Notes: generated by a model from the letters alone, not told the origin. Shown: positions 11,189 to 24,610, counted from the stretch's first letter. The stretch is DNA of 64,000 nucleotides from Odiellus spinosus (GCA_963920705.1 OY987226.1:16866501-16930500), one strand, 5' to 3'. Numbers and translations are program-made.

Positions 11189-11592
11189 TAGAAAATGCAA
11201 CCTAACAACAAGCGATTTTCAATCGATTCCTTATCGTTTAAATAGGTCTAACCCACAAATAAAAAAAAATTACAAACAAATATTAAACTCGAAATAAATT
11301 AAAATTACCCGGAAAATAGGCTTAGCTGGATTCAAGGATTTCCTAATTTCTTTGTATTGGTGAGTCAGCGACCAATGAGCAAAGGCCATCGTTAAGCCGT
11401 GATCTCCATGAGACTTCCAAAAATATTCGACTGGTCGCTGACCCATCTATGCGAAGAAATTCGGGATATCCATGAATCCAGCTAAGCCTATTTTCTGGGT
11501 AAGTTTTAAATTTAATATTTGTTGTTAAGTTTTTTACTGGTGGATTAGGCCTATTTAAACGATAGGGAATCGATAAAAATAACCTGGATAAG
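11189..11592. mobile_element. TTAA fold-back MITE family 1, copy a (ends eroded)
   Basis: Shows the family arms (AATGCAACCTAACAACAAG..., AATAGGCTTAGCTGGATTC) and inner AGCGACCAATGAGCAAAG. The right terminus is lost and the left TIR is damaged. Confidence 0.75.
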
Positions 11593-12349
11593 TCAATGGT
11601 TTTCAAAATTTGGTAAAAAGCCAGTTAAAATATTTCTTAGAAAGCCAGGAAATATAAGTAACCTCTTCGGTGAATCAAAATACGCATCATTTAAATTAGC
11701 TTAGCTAGCATGAAGGAAAAACGAGGAAATTCTGGAGTCAATAATCCAAAAATTTTCGTGCGAACAGGGTTACTTTAATTCCCTAATCGTAATCAACTTA
11801 AGGGCGTAGTGGGAACAAAGCTAAGTTTACTGTTATATCTTTATCGATTAGTTTCTTAGGGATAAGGTAGAACGTACGTAATTATATTACGACGATAATA
11901 ATGACAGGAATTACACCTTTTTCAGTCAGAATTTGATTGATTAAATTATATTAAACTAAAATTATTAAATTGAAATTGTATGGTAATTGTATTAAAATTG
12001 TTTTGTTTTTAAATTTAATAAAAATTAATGAAAATCAATTATAATATTAAATTTGTTTCCTTAGGAATTTACTTAATAAAAATGATAAGGAGGATGGATA
12101 CATAATGTTCAATTTCATAAAATAGTAATTACAACTCGAATAATTGCAATTTGTGTATTCTTAACACGATATTTAAACAATTTAAGATAACTCAATAATT
12201 TCAATTTCAACTGTAGAAGGGATCTAAAATTGATTGGAAAAGCGGTTTTATATATGGGAATTAAGGTCCATTCCAAGGACGAAAAGTTTTCTACTTTTTG
12301 GTAATTTAAGGGATAGTGGCGTAAAATTGAGAACATTTTTTTATTTATG

Positions 12350-12429
12350 GTGAATTAGGGTTAGGGATATTTATACGATAAGGAATCAATAAAAACAACA
12401 CCTGTTGTTAGGTTGCATTCTCCCTTTAA
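12350..12429. mobile_element. TTAA MITE family 1, right-end fragment
   Basis: Retains the end TTGTTAGGTTGCATTCTCCC followed by TTTAA. The rest of the element is absent. Confidence 0.65.
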
Positions 12430-12543
12430 GTGACTAGTCCTTCGGTAATAAATTAAGATCAAATGAAAGTAAATAAAGAATATTTTGGTGGACAACCATT
12501 AATTTTCTTCAAATAAAATCTAATTAGAGCCATTTTAATTTTT

Positions 12544-12814
12544 TACCGGATCGGAATCAGATGATAAATAACCATCTTAATTACTACATTCTAGCTTCAA
12601 GACCTTAATTTGGGTTAAAATCCGCGAAGCAACTCGAGTTTCAAATTTTCTTATAACGTATCAATTTCCTATAACAATGAGTACGAATAAAACGATTGCC
12701 TTACATTCAGATAAGAATAAGAAATGGATATTTTTTTCGAGAACGGATAATATCTGATTGCCATTTACGATGGTCTTATTCACTCAACAAAAGTTATACG
12801 AATTCCGAGCTCTA
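12544..12814. mobile_element. GAGCTCGG element, shortened copy
   Basis: Shares long stretches with 14379-14920 (for example ATGAGTACGAATAAAA, GAACGGATAATATCTGATTG) and ends AATTCCGAGCTCTA. The left end is eroded (GGATCGGAATCAGATG). Confidence 0.7.
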
Positions 12815-14378
12815 CGTGAGACTATCCCTTAACGTTAAGTTAAATTTTAAAAAAGGTTTCAAGAAGTACAATTGATTTTATTTTCTCTTACGTAAATTTA
12901 AACAATTTTCAAATCACCTTGAACGTGTCTCGAATAGCGACTTAGCTAGTAATATAAATAAATATATTTAACCATTAACTAAATTTTCCAGCCTTGAGAT
13001 TAAAGTAAAATTTGTTAAACCACAAACTAATATTTGAGTTTCCACCAAGTCTCGCTAAACGGCTAATTTAACCGAGACGCTTTGGGAATCCGTGTTATAA
13101 GTTATACAATAACTTCCAGGGCTACGAAAGTTTCATCAAATAAGGTCAATACACACTCAAACAGGCAAGGAGTTATATTAATAAATGTACTAACAGGTAA
13201 ATCAACAAATTATGATGAAATATCTTAAAACAAAAAGTCATAAAAATCAATAAAATATAGGTCTTAAAACACGCGTGACTAAAAATCAACTTTTTAAGCG
13301 TGAAAACCCAACACGAAATAAGCGAGGAAACATGGTTATAATTCACGCAATACGGCTGTTAAATATAATCAAATTTCGGGGTTGATTCTCATAATTTAAA
13401 GGAATAGTAACACGTTATGGTCAAAAATTGCAATTTTAAATTACAGTGGAGTAGCCAGTAGTGATTTTAAGGTGGAAGGGGACTTCAAAAATTTAAATGT
13501 TGGGCCTAAAAACAACCTAATGTAGATAAACCTCCTTAATAAATATAAACCTTTTCAAAAGATTTTGGAAAGTATGCATATTTCACTTTATATCGTCTTA
13601 ATTCTTTACCACTGATTCTTTAATATGGGGCCCCATTGCAGGCTTTTAAATTAAGGGGTTAGGTTAATAGCCAAGCTACCAGCAGCAGGGAATTAAATTT
13701 TACAGAAATGATAAAAAAGAATTCGAAATTTCAAATTTAAGGAACTTTCTAAGCCAAAATAAAGTTCATTTCATCTTCTCTTGAGATAATAAAACGCTGT
13801 ACCCTTCAGAATCGGTGAAGCGAATAATTTATGTTAATATCATTTAAACTAGGAATTGTCTCCATGAAATGTCGTTGTTAGAAATGGGTGTGGAAGTTCT
13901 CAAAACCACAAAAGGAAAAGGAAGCGAATGTGATCTTTATCAAAGATGCTTACGCGCGCCACATTTTCGCACTTTTATTATAAAAAAATAGAGTTTTTTC
14001 GCTTCGTAATTAGAAATAAAGGTGTACCTTATTAGCGCATTTGAAATTCGCATTTTGTTTTTGCCATTCATATAATTCCATTTGTGATTTAGGGCGTTAC
14101 AAACATTTTTAGAATCAATTGTTAATTTTTTTTAGATAAATTAGTAAAAAGGTTGGGGTGTGAAAAATGTTAAGACTTTTACCTCTTGATTGAGTATTTA
14201 TAGTATAACGAAATAAAATTACAAATTGATTCTAACAAACATCTCTCGGTCCATGCACCATTTCAAAGACAAACTCATTGGCGTCAGCAATTGACTACCT
14301 AATTTTGTTAACTTTAATATTTAACTGCGAATTTTACAACGAAGAATATAGTAAGTTTTGATAATGGTTTAGCGGTTT
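12815..14378. other. AT-rich DNA, no gene seen
   Basis: No open frame with recognisable domains and no clear repeat. Confidence 0.4.
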
Positions 14379-14920
14379 TAGAGCTCGGAATCGGATGATG
14401 AATAACTTAGGATATCCATTGGGCTTTTTTCAGATATTTTCATCTCGGATAAATTGTTTGTTAATATAAATCCACAAATTATTTAAACAGACGTATCAAA
14501 TGGATACGAATTATCGGGAGATAAAATTTTAAGCTTGATTAATGAACAAATTACGCGTTTATTCAAACGGATAATGCGAATATAAAAGTACGTTTCTCAA
14601 AATCCGTGTAGATGAAGTATAATAATTATATTTTAATATAAATTGAAATGAATCAACTAAATTACGACATTCTAGCTTTGAGATCTCAATTAAGGTTAAA
14701 ATCCGCGAAGACACTGGAGTTTCAAATTTTATCGGCGAATTAATAACTCGTATAACGTATCAATTTCCGATAACAATGAGTACGAATAAAAGGTTTGCCT
14801 TACATTCAGATACGTTAACTCGAATAAGAAATGGATATTTTTTCGCGAACGGATAATATCTGATTGACATTCTCGATGGTCTTATTCAATTAACAAAAGT
14901 TATACGAATTTCGAGCTCTA
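14379..14920. mobile_element. GAGCTCGG element, full-length copy
   Basis: Bounded by TAGAGCTCGGAAT and its inverse (TTTCGAGCTCTA), so TA may be the target duplication, as for Tc1/mariner-type MITEs. Related copies at 12.5, 27.0, 38.1 and 61.0 kb. Confidence 0.75.
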
Positions 14921-15744
14921 GACTCGATTAAAAATAACATGTTTCCAGAGTCTAGTATCCCTTCAATCACTGCGATTGTCATAAGATTAAATAACGCGTG
15001 AATTATCAAAACGCTTTGATTGACACGGAGTTTTATCTCGAGATATTTCCAAAAATAAAATTTTAATCTTTATTACCTATTTAGGATAAGCGATTTGATG
15101 AAAATTTCATCGGATAGATAAATACTTATTGTAGTGTTTAAGTATCTCTTTAATCCGTATATTTGAAATTAGCCTCTTGGATACGGTCTTGAATTTAATT
15201 GTTAATCTTATGAAGCTCTTGACTTTCAACTTTCTTGTATTTAAAATGAATGAAGTAGCCCAATTCAAGCTCCAGTTATTAAGTGATTCCGATAAAAAAG
15301 ATAGAATGAAAATATTTGGTGAGTATACAAGCGGTCGAGATATGCCACGAGGATTTCTAGTTCAATGTCACTAACTCATCTTCAATTCATAACGAATAAT
15401 TATGATGATTATTTAGAATTTTTTATAAACCCTTAACGGATTAAAACGATGCGTTATGTTTTCTGACCACACCCAGTCCTCGGAGCTACGTCAAATGTAT
15501 TACAAAAGAAGAAATGCCTCTAAAGCTTTAACCAATATTTCCAGGCGGTTATACAATCACTCATTGGAAAATAACAGAATTCAACATTGTTAAAGTGAAT
15601 TTGTCATGGAGTAATAGAAATTGGAGGAGTATTTTCAAAAATATCTTTTAAAAAATTAATCAAAATAAAATATGCCACAGAAAAACAGAAGGTAACTTCA
15701 GAGAACAACGAATGCACAAGTAACGACAATAACCGAGATTGAAG
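14921..15744. other. no gene seen
   Basis: Contains a 65-codon open frame (15177-15374) without domain features. Nothing else recognised. Confidence 0.35.
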
Positions 15745-15754
15745 TTAAGGTCGC

Positions 15755-16021
15755 ACTAGCCTTTCTTCATCGATTTGAAACGGTAAAATCAAACCGATAT
15801 TCAAATCACCAGGAATCGTTTTAAGCGTCACGTGTTCACGCATTATCTTTATAACTCGATTTATTGTAGCTTCGTCTATCGGTTGTTGATACCGAATCGG
15901 TATGAAAATGGTTCCCGAAGCAGTTTCGAGAAATCGAATCAAAACGATTCGAGAAAAGCCGGTTTCCCGTTTACACGACGAAACGTTTTGAAACGGTTTA
16001 AATCGATTCCAAAGCACAGTA
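15755..16021. mobile_element. MITE of the ATCGATTTGAAA family, copy 1
   Basis: About 270 bases closely matching 34383-34645, with shared blocks such as AGGAATCGTTTTAAGCGTCA and ACGTTTTGAAACGGTTTA. Short open frames on both strands here lie inside the repeat. Confidence 0.8.
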
Positions 16022-16159
16022 TGAACGCAGCTACTGTGGCAAAGTTTCTTCGTGTATTGCTTCTGATAATAAAATCTAAATCGAGGTTGAGATTCGGCTG
16101 AAGCCCGAAACGAATCTCCTTAACAATTAAAGTTTGTTTCGTATAATTCAAAGTCCAAT

Positions 16160-18125
16160 AGAAATTAGATAAATTTCAACAGAATTCGGTATGACTATTT
16201 AATTCGAGATTCATATCCATATTTCATCCGATCCACATTAATATCCGAGTTCATATTTTAAATATGTAAACTGGCCGGTACAGCATGTGCAATTTTCAGA
16301 GAAATCTAAATTAACCTTAATGAAAATCCGGTTTGTCAATCCCTACTAAGATATTTAGGTAGTAACTATAGAGTAATCCTTAAAGCTTGTTTAGAGAAAA
16401 ATCTTCCACCGGAATTTTAAAGGCAGAATGAAGAGCGATTACCTATCTATTCATTATCATTAAATTAGGCCTTATTAAAAATATTAACGAATAATTTTAG
16501 ACCAAGATAATTTATTTAATTCACTCGGAAGGTAGGCTTAACAAGGATCCATGCAAGGTTCAATATTATCGCCGTTAAAATAGCAGATTACAAATTTGGC
16601 AAATGTTCTTACTGGTAACCTCAATATTAATCAATTTAGAATCTCTCTGTTGACCACAACATTGGACAATTTAGAATCTCTCTGTTGACCTCAACATCTG
16701 ACAATTTGACCTTTCCAAAACGGTTCAAAATGGTTTTAAAGCTCTCTAGTGTGAACGCGGTTATGGTCTAAAACGGGCGGCGGGCCTCGTAAGCCAAGTT
16801 TGAACCGTTTTACTAAGAGGGTTAACCATTTCTGTAAAATCTGTACACCAATTACGGCGATTATTTAACTGATTACAGTCTAAGTAATAATAAATACGTA
16901 ATCAGTTATATAATCACTTAATTGTGTAGTCAAATTACTGACGTGAAGTAATTAGCCCCTCGCTTTTTAGTCTGAATAACTTCTCGCGTGATTAGGTGGA
17001 AACTGTTTTAAAATAGAAATGTATCCTGCTTGATTGACTACAAAATGTACTTCGAATGATATTTGTAAGCCTACTCCTAGTAAGTTAAAACTGATTTCTA
17101 CAAATAATATTTGTTTGTAAGTTGTTTTGTTGAAATAGGTCGATTTTGACAATAAGATCGAATCAGAAACGTTTGAGCCTACATTCTCCCTTTAACCCCC
17201 GAAGACACATAATTAAAGTTTCCCACACATATCATTATCCTAATTTTATTTTCGTAACAAAAGGCTTAAATATACATCTAACGTAAACCGTTTGTCATCA
17301 AATAATAGCTATTAACTCTCATCAACATCCTATTACGGAATTTTAATGAATCTGACCGACTCTTCGATTCATAATTCCATTCAATTTTCTATTAAACAGA
17401 GCTAACAAATGGATGCTGAGGGCAGGAAAAAATGAGGCTGGCGGTTACTTAAACAAATGCATACCCTCCAGCTTTATACCCACTGAATGAAAATCAATCC
17501 AATTTTCGAAACAAGTTTTCGGAAGTTAATCATATTTAGAAAGATATACGAATATTAAATAAAAAAAAGACATTGACAATGAAACGAATTTTGCATCCTG
17601 CTGGAAGACGAGTTATTACGCTGTAATATCATAAGCAAATAATAACGCCCAAGTACTCAACTCTGAAAAGGTTCTACGGAGATTTACAACAGATAAAAGT
17701 TTAACGTTTGATCATACGACCGAAACAGCGTCTGCTAAGGTTCGTGCGTATTCGGTTTTACCAATCAATTATTCGATTCAACGAATCAATTTTAATAACA
17801 CGAATATTTGAATTTGGAAACAATTATATGAAAGTAAATTATAATACGTTCTGTTTTAAAAAAATATTGTTTTTTGTATTATTAGACGAAATAACCGTTA
17901 AAAGCCGAATATGCAACGGATGCCTGTCGCATTACTAACTGTATTTATCAATTAACGCAAATAAAATCTACAGGTGACAATATTTTTTTAACGTACCCAA
18001 TTAAAATAATTTAATTATTTCGGTTACTTTGTGGTTAACTCATAAATCCTCGGTTAAACCAATTTGTAAGAAATTGGAAGATTATTTAAATTTATCCACA
18101 TGCAAAAGATTTTTTTAATCGCACT
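16160..18125. other. intergenic DNA with MITE fragments
   Basis: A fragment at 16687-16770 ends CTCTAGTGTGAACGCGG, like the 50-kb GTTCACAC element. ACATTCTCCCTTTAA at 17182-17196 is a lone family 1 terminus. No gene recognised. Confidence 0.45.
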
Positions 18126-18306
18126 TAGAGGTCAAGGTTTGGACAAGATAATCCATAAATATTTAGTTAATCAGTTAATTATGAATAATAATCAGTTAAA
18201 TTTTTGCGATTACATTGTATTTATCATAGACATCCCGTGGATATGTTCAAATTACGAATAAATATAAAATAAATCAGAAATTATCTTGTCCAAACACCGA
18301 CCTCTA
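18126..18306. mobile_element. hAT-like MITE, TAGAGGTC family, copy 1
   Basis: Inverted ends TAGAGGTC..GTTTGGACAAGATAAT at both termini. Same family as 45177-45339. Flanking 8-mers have diverged. Confidence 0.8.
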
Positions 18307-20514
18307 ATCTACAGTTATTTTAGCAGTTAGGTGTTAGTGAAAATTAACCCTATTGTCAAGAGTCGTGAGACTAAATCCTTTCAGAGCTGGCCCACTTCGG
18401 TTCATTATCTACTTACGATATATTCATATCAGTTATACAGCGGTAAAATTTTGGTTTTCTATAGCTTGTCCATATAGATACGATAGTAATATATAATTGG
18501 TCATCTGGGGCAAGTATGTTTTGTTCAATTATCACATATACGTATACGGAGAAAGAATTGTATTTCGTTTTTATGAAAAAACAGGAAATGCATTTTTGTC
18601 CAGCGCCTAAATGATTAGAAACGTGGTTCGACTATTAATGATCAATTGCATCATATATTGTAAAGTACTAACAAATCAAAAGGTTAATAAAAAAAGGTTC
18701 AAGGCTAATATTATTTCTACAATAGATAACGTTAATGTTTCTCTTATTGAAATCGTTTTAAAGTCATTTTATTTAATAAAATATTCAATAAAAAAACTTT
18801 ATTGAAACTAGAAATGGCTTCAAGGGCCGCGTTCTAAATTTACTCCCATATCCGTTTCAATTATTCCACGTACTAAGAGATTCAAAAATCGTACATTAAT
18901 TACGCTTGGAAAGAGGCTAGCTAGGTGAATGCATACATTAACGATAGTCATGTCATTACATAGATGGCATTGAAGTACAATAACAAAGGAAACTTCTAGT
19001 TTCTCAAATTAAGAAGGAATTTTACGTCAATTCGTGAATTTGAAAACTGATTTTTTAATTTCGTGATTTTAAGAACGATTTCAAAATTAGTTACATTTAT
19101 TTTGCCTTACTGTAATAAAAATCTGTAATAGATTTTAAGATAGATTTTATGACTTCTAGCCTAATTTCATGATTTTTTAATTGATTTTTGGGAATTTCAA
19201 GCATAATTTCGTGATCATAAACCGATTTTAAATTTATTTTGACGATTTCGAAATGATTTCGAAGTTATTTTGGGGAAAGTGTACGGGATTTTGGCAAGTA
19301 TTAGACCCATATTAATAATTAGGGCTAAGCCTAAATTTAGGCTTAGCGTTTTATAAGAGGCTTTAATTTGTTTTGCGATGTTTAACAAGCGTTTCAAGCT
19401 AATTCGTGAATTAAGTTATCTTTAAGTGATATAAAACACCGTTAGAGCAGCTGTGGGTGCTATTAAAGATTATATTTGAAACAATAAATGAATGAGAGTA
19501 CGAGGGATTTCAGTAATTATAAATTATATTAATGTTCTATTATTACGTATTATATTACATATATTTCGTATATTATTATGCCACGTAACTAATTTAAAAA
19601 AAGTTTACGATCTGTCATGACGCGTAATAGGTTTAAAACTAACTGAAAAGAATACTCGAATTCTAATTGAAAATGATGAAAAATAAGTGACTGCATCACT
19701 TAAAATGAAAATTAAAACTATAGCGTTTTGTTTTCTAAGCGGAAATCAAGATATATTTACCTACATCAATAGCTTTGAATTTAGGCCCTATGTATTAAAA
19801 ATGGACACAACCTTGATAATATTAATCATGATCTAATAAGGGGAACACTGACAATACCCTGAGATTTAAGAGGAAATGACAAGAAGGCGGTATTTCCGGT
19901 TAAAAAATTTTAAATCTTCAAACGCTTCAATTGTAACTTTCTTTAGAAAATAAACTTTCCGCAAGAACGCTTTTTCTAAGGAAAATTTTGGATTGCATGA
20001 TCTTAGCGAGGATTTATTTAACACGACTAGCTGATGGTCAGTTACCTCGAACGAAAAACAAAAGAACTCTCACTTATAATTTAAAGGAAGACATGCCGCT
20101 TATTTCAAAAATCTAAAAATTCTGTAATTAAACAAAAACCAATCACGATAAAAAGTTTCCACCTAAATTATTGAGGTGATTTAAAACGAAAATACGTCAA
20201 AAAGCTAATAGATGGGTGCCGCGGGTATAGACATTTACCCAAATCAAAACATTCCTAAACGTTTTCTATGGGGAATGAAGATTGAAATCCCAAAATCTCT
20301 CCCATAACATAAAATGTCTCATTATACACAAAAATTACAAGTTTATAGCACTTTCCTAAATATTAATTAAAAAAAATTATAGGTGCGCTTAGTACCTGAA
20401 ATATCTAGATTTCAGGCAGAAACTACAAGGCCTGAACCGAAAGCGATGAATGCGCCATACAAGTCACCTATTCCATAATTTCTATTCGTGTGATTTGAAA
20501 TGCTGTTTTAGAGC
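18307..20514. other. AT-rich DNA, no gene seen
   Basis: No convincing coding or repeat structure. A phrase repeated with variation around 19030-19260 (TCGTGATTTTAAGA, TTTCATGATTTTTTAATTGA) looks like a very old tandem repeat. Confidence 0.35.
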
Positions 20515-20674
20515 GAGGGGATAGACACTCTTGAATTCGCTGTACATATGAGTTCACCGAGTTCAGCTTTGACAGTGCATTGAGTTGGAACTCTTATGAA
20601 CTCAGAGTTCAGCTTTGATAGTGTAAAGAGTTCAAAAATCTCGTGCAGCTGAGTTCGCGAGTGTCTGCCCCCTC
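20515..20674 (+). mobile_element. short GAGGGG-ended element, copy 2 (un-nested)
   Basis: Ends GAGGGGATAGACACTC and GAGTGTCTGCCCCCTC are inverted. The interior with GAGTTCAGCTTTGA twice matches 1191-1336 in reverse. Confidence 0.75.
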
Positions 20675-20741
20675 GGTTCAGACTATCATGAGTCACAATT
20701 TTCATGTCTGAAGTTGATTAAGCCCAATAAGGCCTTATTTT

Positions 20742-21340
20742 TACCTCCCCGACTGAACTTTAGTTCAGGGGGAGGTGTTACACTGGTCGTGTCTGTGTGT
20801 CTGTCTGTGTGTCTGTCTGTCTGTCTGTGTGTCTGTGTGTGTAAGAGGATATCCTGTGTAAACGGAAGTCACGTGACCTAGCTCGTGGAGCCAAAAGTCT
20901 AGAGACGTAATCATACCAGCTTATCGTTCAATTCCGGGGAATTACCTCCTTTAAGCGTGGCTGCCACATTGAGTTTCAAGTGTCGTGCAAAGACATACAA
21001 CAGGACGTCTCCCATTGCACATCATCGCATTCCACCATCCACTTTACGGTCGAACCTTGATGCTGAACAGCCGAAGGCGATTATAAGCAATGGGACGTCT
21101 CCCACTGTCATAATCACCTCCGACCATCCCCGCACCAAGGTCCAACCTCCAGTTTCCGATCTCAGCGTTCCATACTAGCGAGGCGTCCCCCACTAGTACA
21201 GTTCACATCAACCTTCCACTGACTCCAAACATCGCCCCACCAATGGGTAAATTGCGTCGCCAAGCGCCTAGAGATCAAGAATCAGCAAGACATTGAAAGG
21301 GGGGGGTTTTCCCCCTAACTTCATGGCCATCACGCACGGT
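20742..21340 (+). mobile_element. possible hairpin + (TGTC)n interspersed element
   Basis: A stem-loop at 20742-20775 (ACCTCCCCGACTGAAC inverted) is followed by a TGTC/TGTG microsatellite (20789-20842) and a GC-richer body with GACGTCTCCCA twice (21004, 21092). This resembles Helentron-associated elements in layout, but only one copy is present and the boundaries are guesses. Confidence 0.35.
20789..20842 (+). repeat. TGTC/TGTG microsatellite
   Basis: GTCTGTGTGTCTGTCTG-type repeats for about 54 bases. Confidence 0.9.
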
Positions 21341-22249
21341 TACTTCGATTAATATAGCCCTTCGAAAGGTTTATATAGTATCTTTTTGGAACGTATGCAA
21401 ATTAGCCTCATGGGGTGATTTTGTTTGATATTGTTTAGGGAAATGAAACGCAATATTAATTTATATTATAATTAAAAATATTAAAATGGTTCATCTTAAT
21501 CTAATTAATTAGAAAGTCGAAAAATTAATTTAAAATTCGAGATAGTTTAGAAGTTATTTGAGAATTTATGCAAAAATTTAAAGAAATTTGACCGATTAAT
21601 GGCAGTTTTAGTTGGCAGCATGCGCCTAAGCTATTTTCCATATATATCATTTACTCGAAAAAGCAAAGGTATAACGGGCAGTATAGTCTTATCTCTGGTG
21701 CAAACTTGGGGTGGATTGAAGAACTTAAATAAAGGTGCGTTTACACGGGTATGGAAGATTGAAACAACATAATTTAGATAAGAGATAAGACAATAATAAC
21801 TTCGATTATACTCGGTGAATTTTTAACCAGTTCAAGGGGAATTGGTGTATAAGATTTGAAGCTGAGGCGGATTTATGCATAATGTTAAACCACTTAAGAA
21901 AAATGATAGTCGTGAAAACTCTCCTCGAACAGAAGTAGAGTAGGTTTCCAGTGTATTTGTGACACGTGTAAAATCGAGTTCGCCAGCACGCGAGTATGTG
22001 TAGAGCACTAAATTTGAAGTCGGAAACCTCTTTACGCATGGAAAATATCAATGTGATTTTTTTTTATATTCTTGGGAGAATCAGCTTCATGTATGGGGAA
22101 ATATCGTAATCTTCTGGCAAACTTGCAAACAGTGGCGTATTTGGTTTTAATTACTGGCACGGATTTTCAAATTAATTTTTTTATAATTTTCGCGCGTTTC
22201 GCAAATGTATTTCGTGCGAAATTGTGTACATGCGCAGAGCGAACCAGGT

Positions 22250-22779
22250 TAACGCGGATACACACAGACCTGTTTTTACGCGTTTCACGCTCGTGAACTC
22301 ATAGAAGTACCATTAGCACGCGCGAGCGAGGTGCAAACCACTCTAGAAAAATTTTGTACACCTGATTCCAGATTCATTTGATTGTCAGTGATTCCGAATC
22401 AATTCGCGTGATTCCGAATTGATTCGTGATTCGCGTGATTCCGAATCGATTCTCGTGATTCCGAATCGATTCGCGTGATTCCGAATCGATTCGCGTGATT
22501 CCGTATCGATTCGCGTGATTCCGTATCGATTCTCGTGATTCCGAATCGATTCGCGTGATTCCGAATCGATTCGCGTGATTCCGTATCGATTCTCCTGATT
22601 CCGAATCGATTCGCGTGATTCCGAATCGATTCGCGTGATTCCGTATCGATTCTCCTGATTCCGAATCGATTCGCGTGATTCCATTTAGTTTGTACACCTG
22701 ATTCCAAGAGTGGTTTGCCCATTGCCCCTCGCGCGTGACCGTGAAAAGCGTGAAAATAGGTCTGTGTGAATCCGGCTTT
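22250..22779. mobile_element. TIR element carrying a 20-bp minisatellite
   Basis: Left arm CACACAGACCTGTTTTTACG...GCAAACCACTCT (22261-22344) is inverted on the right (AGAGTGGTTTGCCC...AGGTCTGTGTG, 22707-22769). TTTGTACACCTGATTCCA flanks the inner array on both sides in direct orientation. No transposase. Confidence 0.8.
22388..22682 (+). repeat. 20-bp tandem repeat, about 15 copies
   Basis: Unit ATTCCGAATCGATTCGCGTG includes the palindrome CGAATCGATTCG. Variants (CGTATCGATTCG, TCTCGTG, TCTCCTG) alternate, and two successive 60-base blocks (22561-22620, 22621-22680) are identical. Three minus-strand frames are open only because of the repeat. Confidence 0.93.
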
Positions 22780-23007
22780 AGTCATGCCACAATTAACAAT
22801 TGACGAACTTTCTTAAACCGGATTGACATTGAAATTTCTCGTGTTTTAATAGTCATGTATGATATGGTTGACCCAAGAGTGAAATGTAGACAGAGTGAGG
22901 AAAAGAATCACGTGATTGGATCTCGTGATGACTGCTAGTTTTAGTTTCACACTTTTTCATACATGAATTTAATGTTAATCCCAATTAAGTATAATAGAAC
23001 CAGGCTT

Positions 23008-24600
23008 TTAATGCCTACTGTCGTGTATTTCCGGTAACATTTTAGCTAGTGTGGAGTCACGTAAAATGACGTTTGTTTCACAACTTGGTATATTTTTACT
23101 CAGGCCTGCCCTGTCAGAAAAAAAAATATAAAAAATTTATGGTAGGGCCAAAAGAGAAACATCTATTCTTTACTCACAGCATTATCACCAAAAAACGTGT
23201 TTTTAGACGTAGGCTTATAAGGTATCTGTAGGTCGTGTAGCACCAAAAAGCGAAATTGTACGTCACAGTTCGTAGTTTAGCGTGTTATGCGGAAAGCTTA
23301 TTCGTTAATTGTTTATTGAATATGTTTATTTACGGTTATATGACGATACCGAGGTCATAACTTGATTTTGATCAAATATTTTGCCTAATGACGTTACTTG
23401 GTCTACAAATACTCTAGTTTTCTTAACGCCGATATGATTTTACTGAGGGACCTTGACCTTGCTTATCTAAATTTTAATTTATTGAACGTAAAATCGTTTC
23501 ATTTCTTTTGAAATCTTCGACGAAGTTTGTTCTCTAGAGATTTGACTCGTTGAAATTTTAAATTAAGTTTAATTCGTTTGAATACAATTTATTGGTAAGG
23601 AAGTAATTTTGAATTTGAATCATTTATTTGATGCGTTTATTATTTGTTTGGACATTTTTGGTATATTTTCATTGACCTGAACTCTAATTTTTATTACTGA
23701 GTTGTGACTGAAATATTAGTTTGGAAATCAAAAGGTTTTTTTTTCTGACTCATTTTTCTCTGTAGTAATTTTTTGTTTTCGTAAAAGAGTTATTAATGCC
23801 TACTGTCGTTTATTTTCGGTGATGTTTTAGCTAGTGTGTAGTCACGTAAAATAACGTTTGTTTCACAACTTGTGTTGTATACTGAAGCCATGTATAGGTT
23901 CAATTTGATATAACATTTTGCCTTTTCACGTTACTTGGTCTACAAATACTCTACAACCATCAAAATTCTGATATGGTTTTAAAAGAAGAACCTTGACCTT
24001 GTGTATTTAATCTCATATCGAGATTAAATGTTTTTCGCATCTAATTTTAATTGGTTTATCAATATGTTATTTGTATAGATATTTTTTTTAAGATTTTATA
24101 TTTTTTAGATTAAAATAAATTTATTATTCCAGAAGATTTTGTAGAATCTAGTTCTCAGGATTACCGGTGTTGAAAATTTATTTTGCTAATGTTATCTTGA
24201 TGTCTGTGTTTTCTGCCCGCTATTTGGTAGTGGTAAGATTAATATTTTTAATTTTAATTAATTGACTTATTTGGCGTTTATTTGATAATTTGCTTTACTT
24301 AAATTGTTCGTGTAAGGGCTATTTTACATATTACCAAAGATTGCTAATTTCAGTTGTCTTAATTCTGATTTTTTTTGTTTTAATACTGAATTATGGACTG
24401 GATTATTTATCTTGAAATCTATGTGGTTATATCTTATTTATTTTCCTTTTTTTCTCTAGTTAGGTTTGGTTTTAAGTAGAGAATTATTTAGGGTTGTGTT
24501 GGTATACTGAAGAAATGCATATAGGTTCAATGTGATATAATATTTTGCCTATTTCGCTGTTTCTTCTACTCATCCAATACTCTACATTTCTTTTCATCTT
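23008..24600 (+). repeat. degenerate direct repeats, three units
   Basis: AATGCCTACTGTCGT..TTAGCTAGTGTG..GTCACGTAAAAT..GTTTGTTTCACAACTT recurs at 23008 and 23795. GTTACTTGGTCTACAAATACTCTA recurs at 23394 and 23930. TATAGGTTCAATNTGATATAA recurs at 23893 and 24519. No coding signal. Confidence 0.65.
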
Positions 24601-24610
24601 TTATTTTAGG

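Noticed and set aside
15745-16151. Overlapping frames of about 70-90 codons on both strands
   Set aside because: They lie inside a MITE repeated at 34.4 kb, where the frames are not kept.
22374-22785. Three minus-strand frames with ITRIDSESRESIRNH repeats
   Set aside because: A 20-bp unit without a stop is open in all frames of that strand; it lies in a non-coding TIR element.
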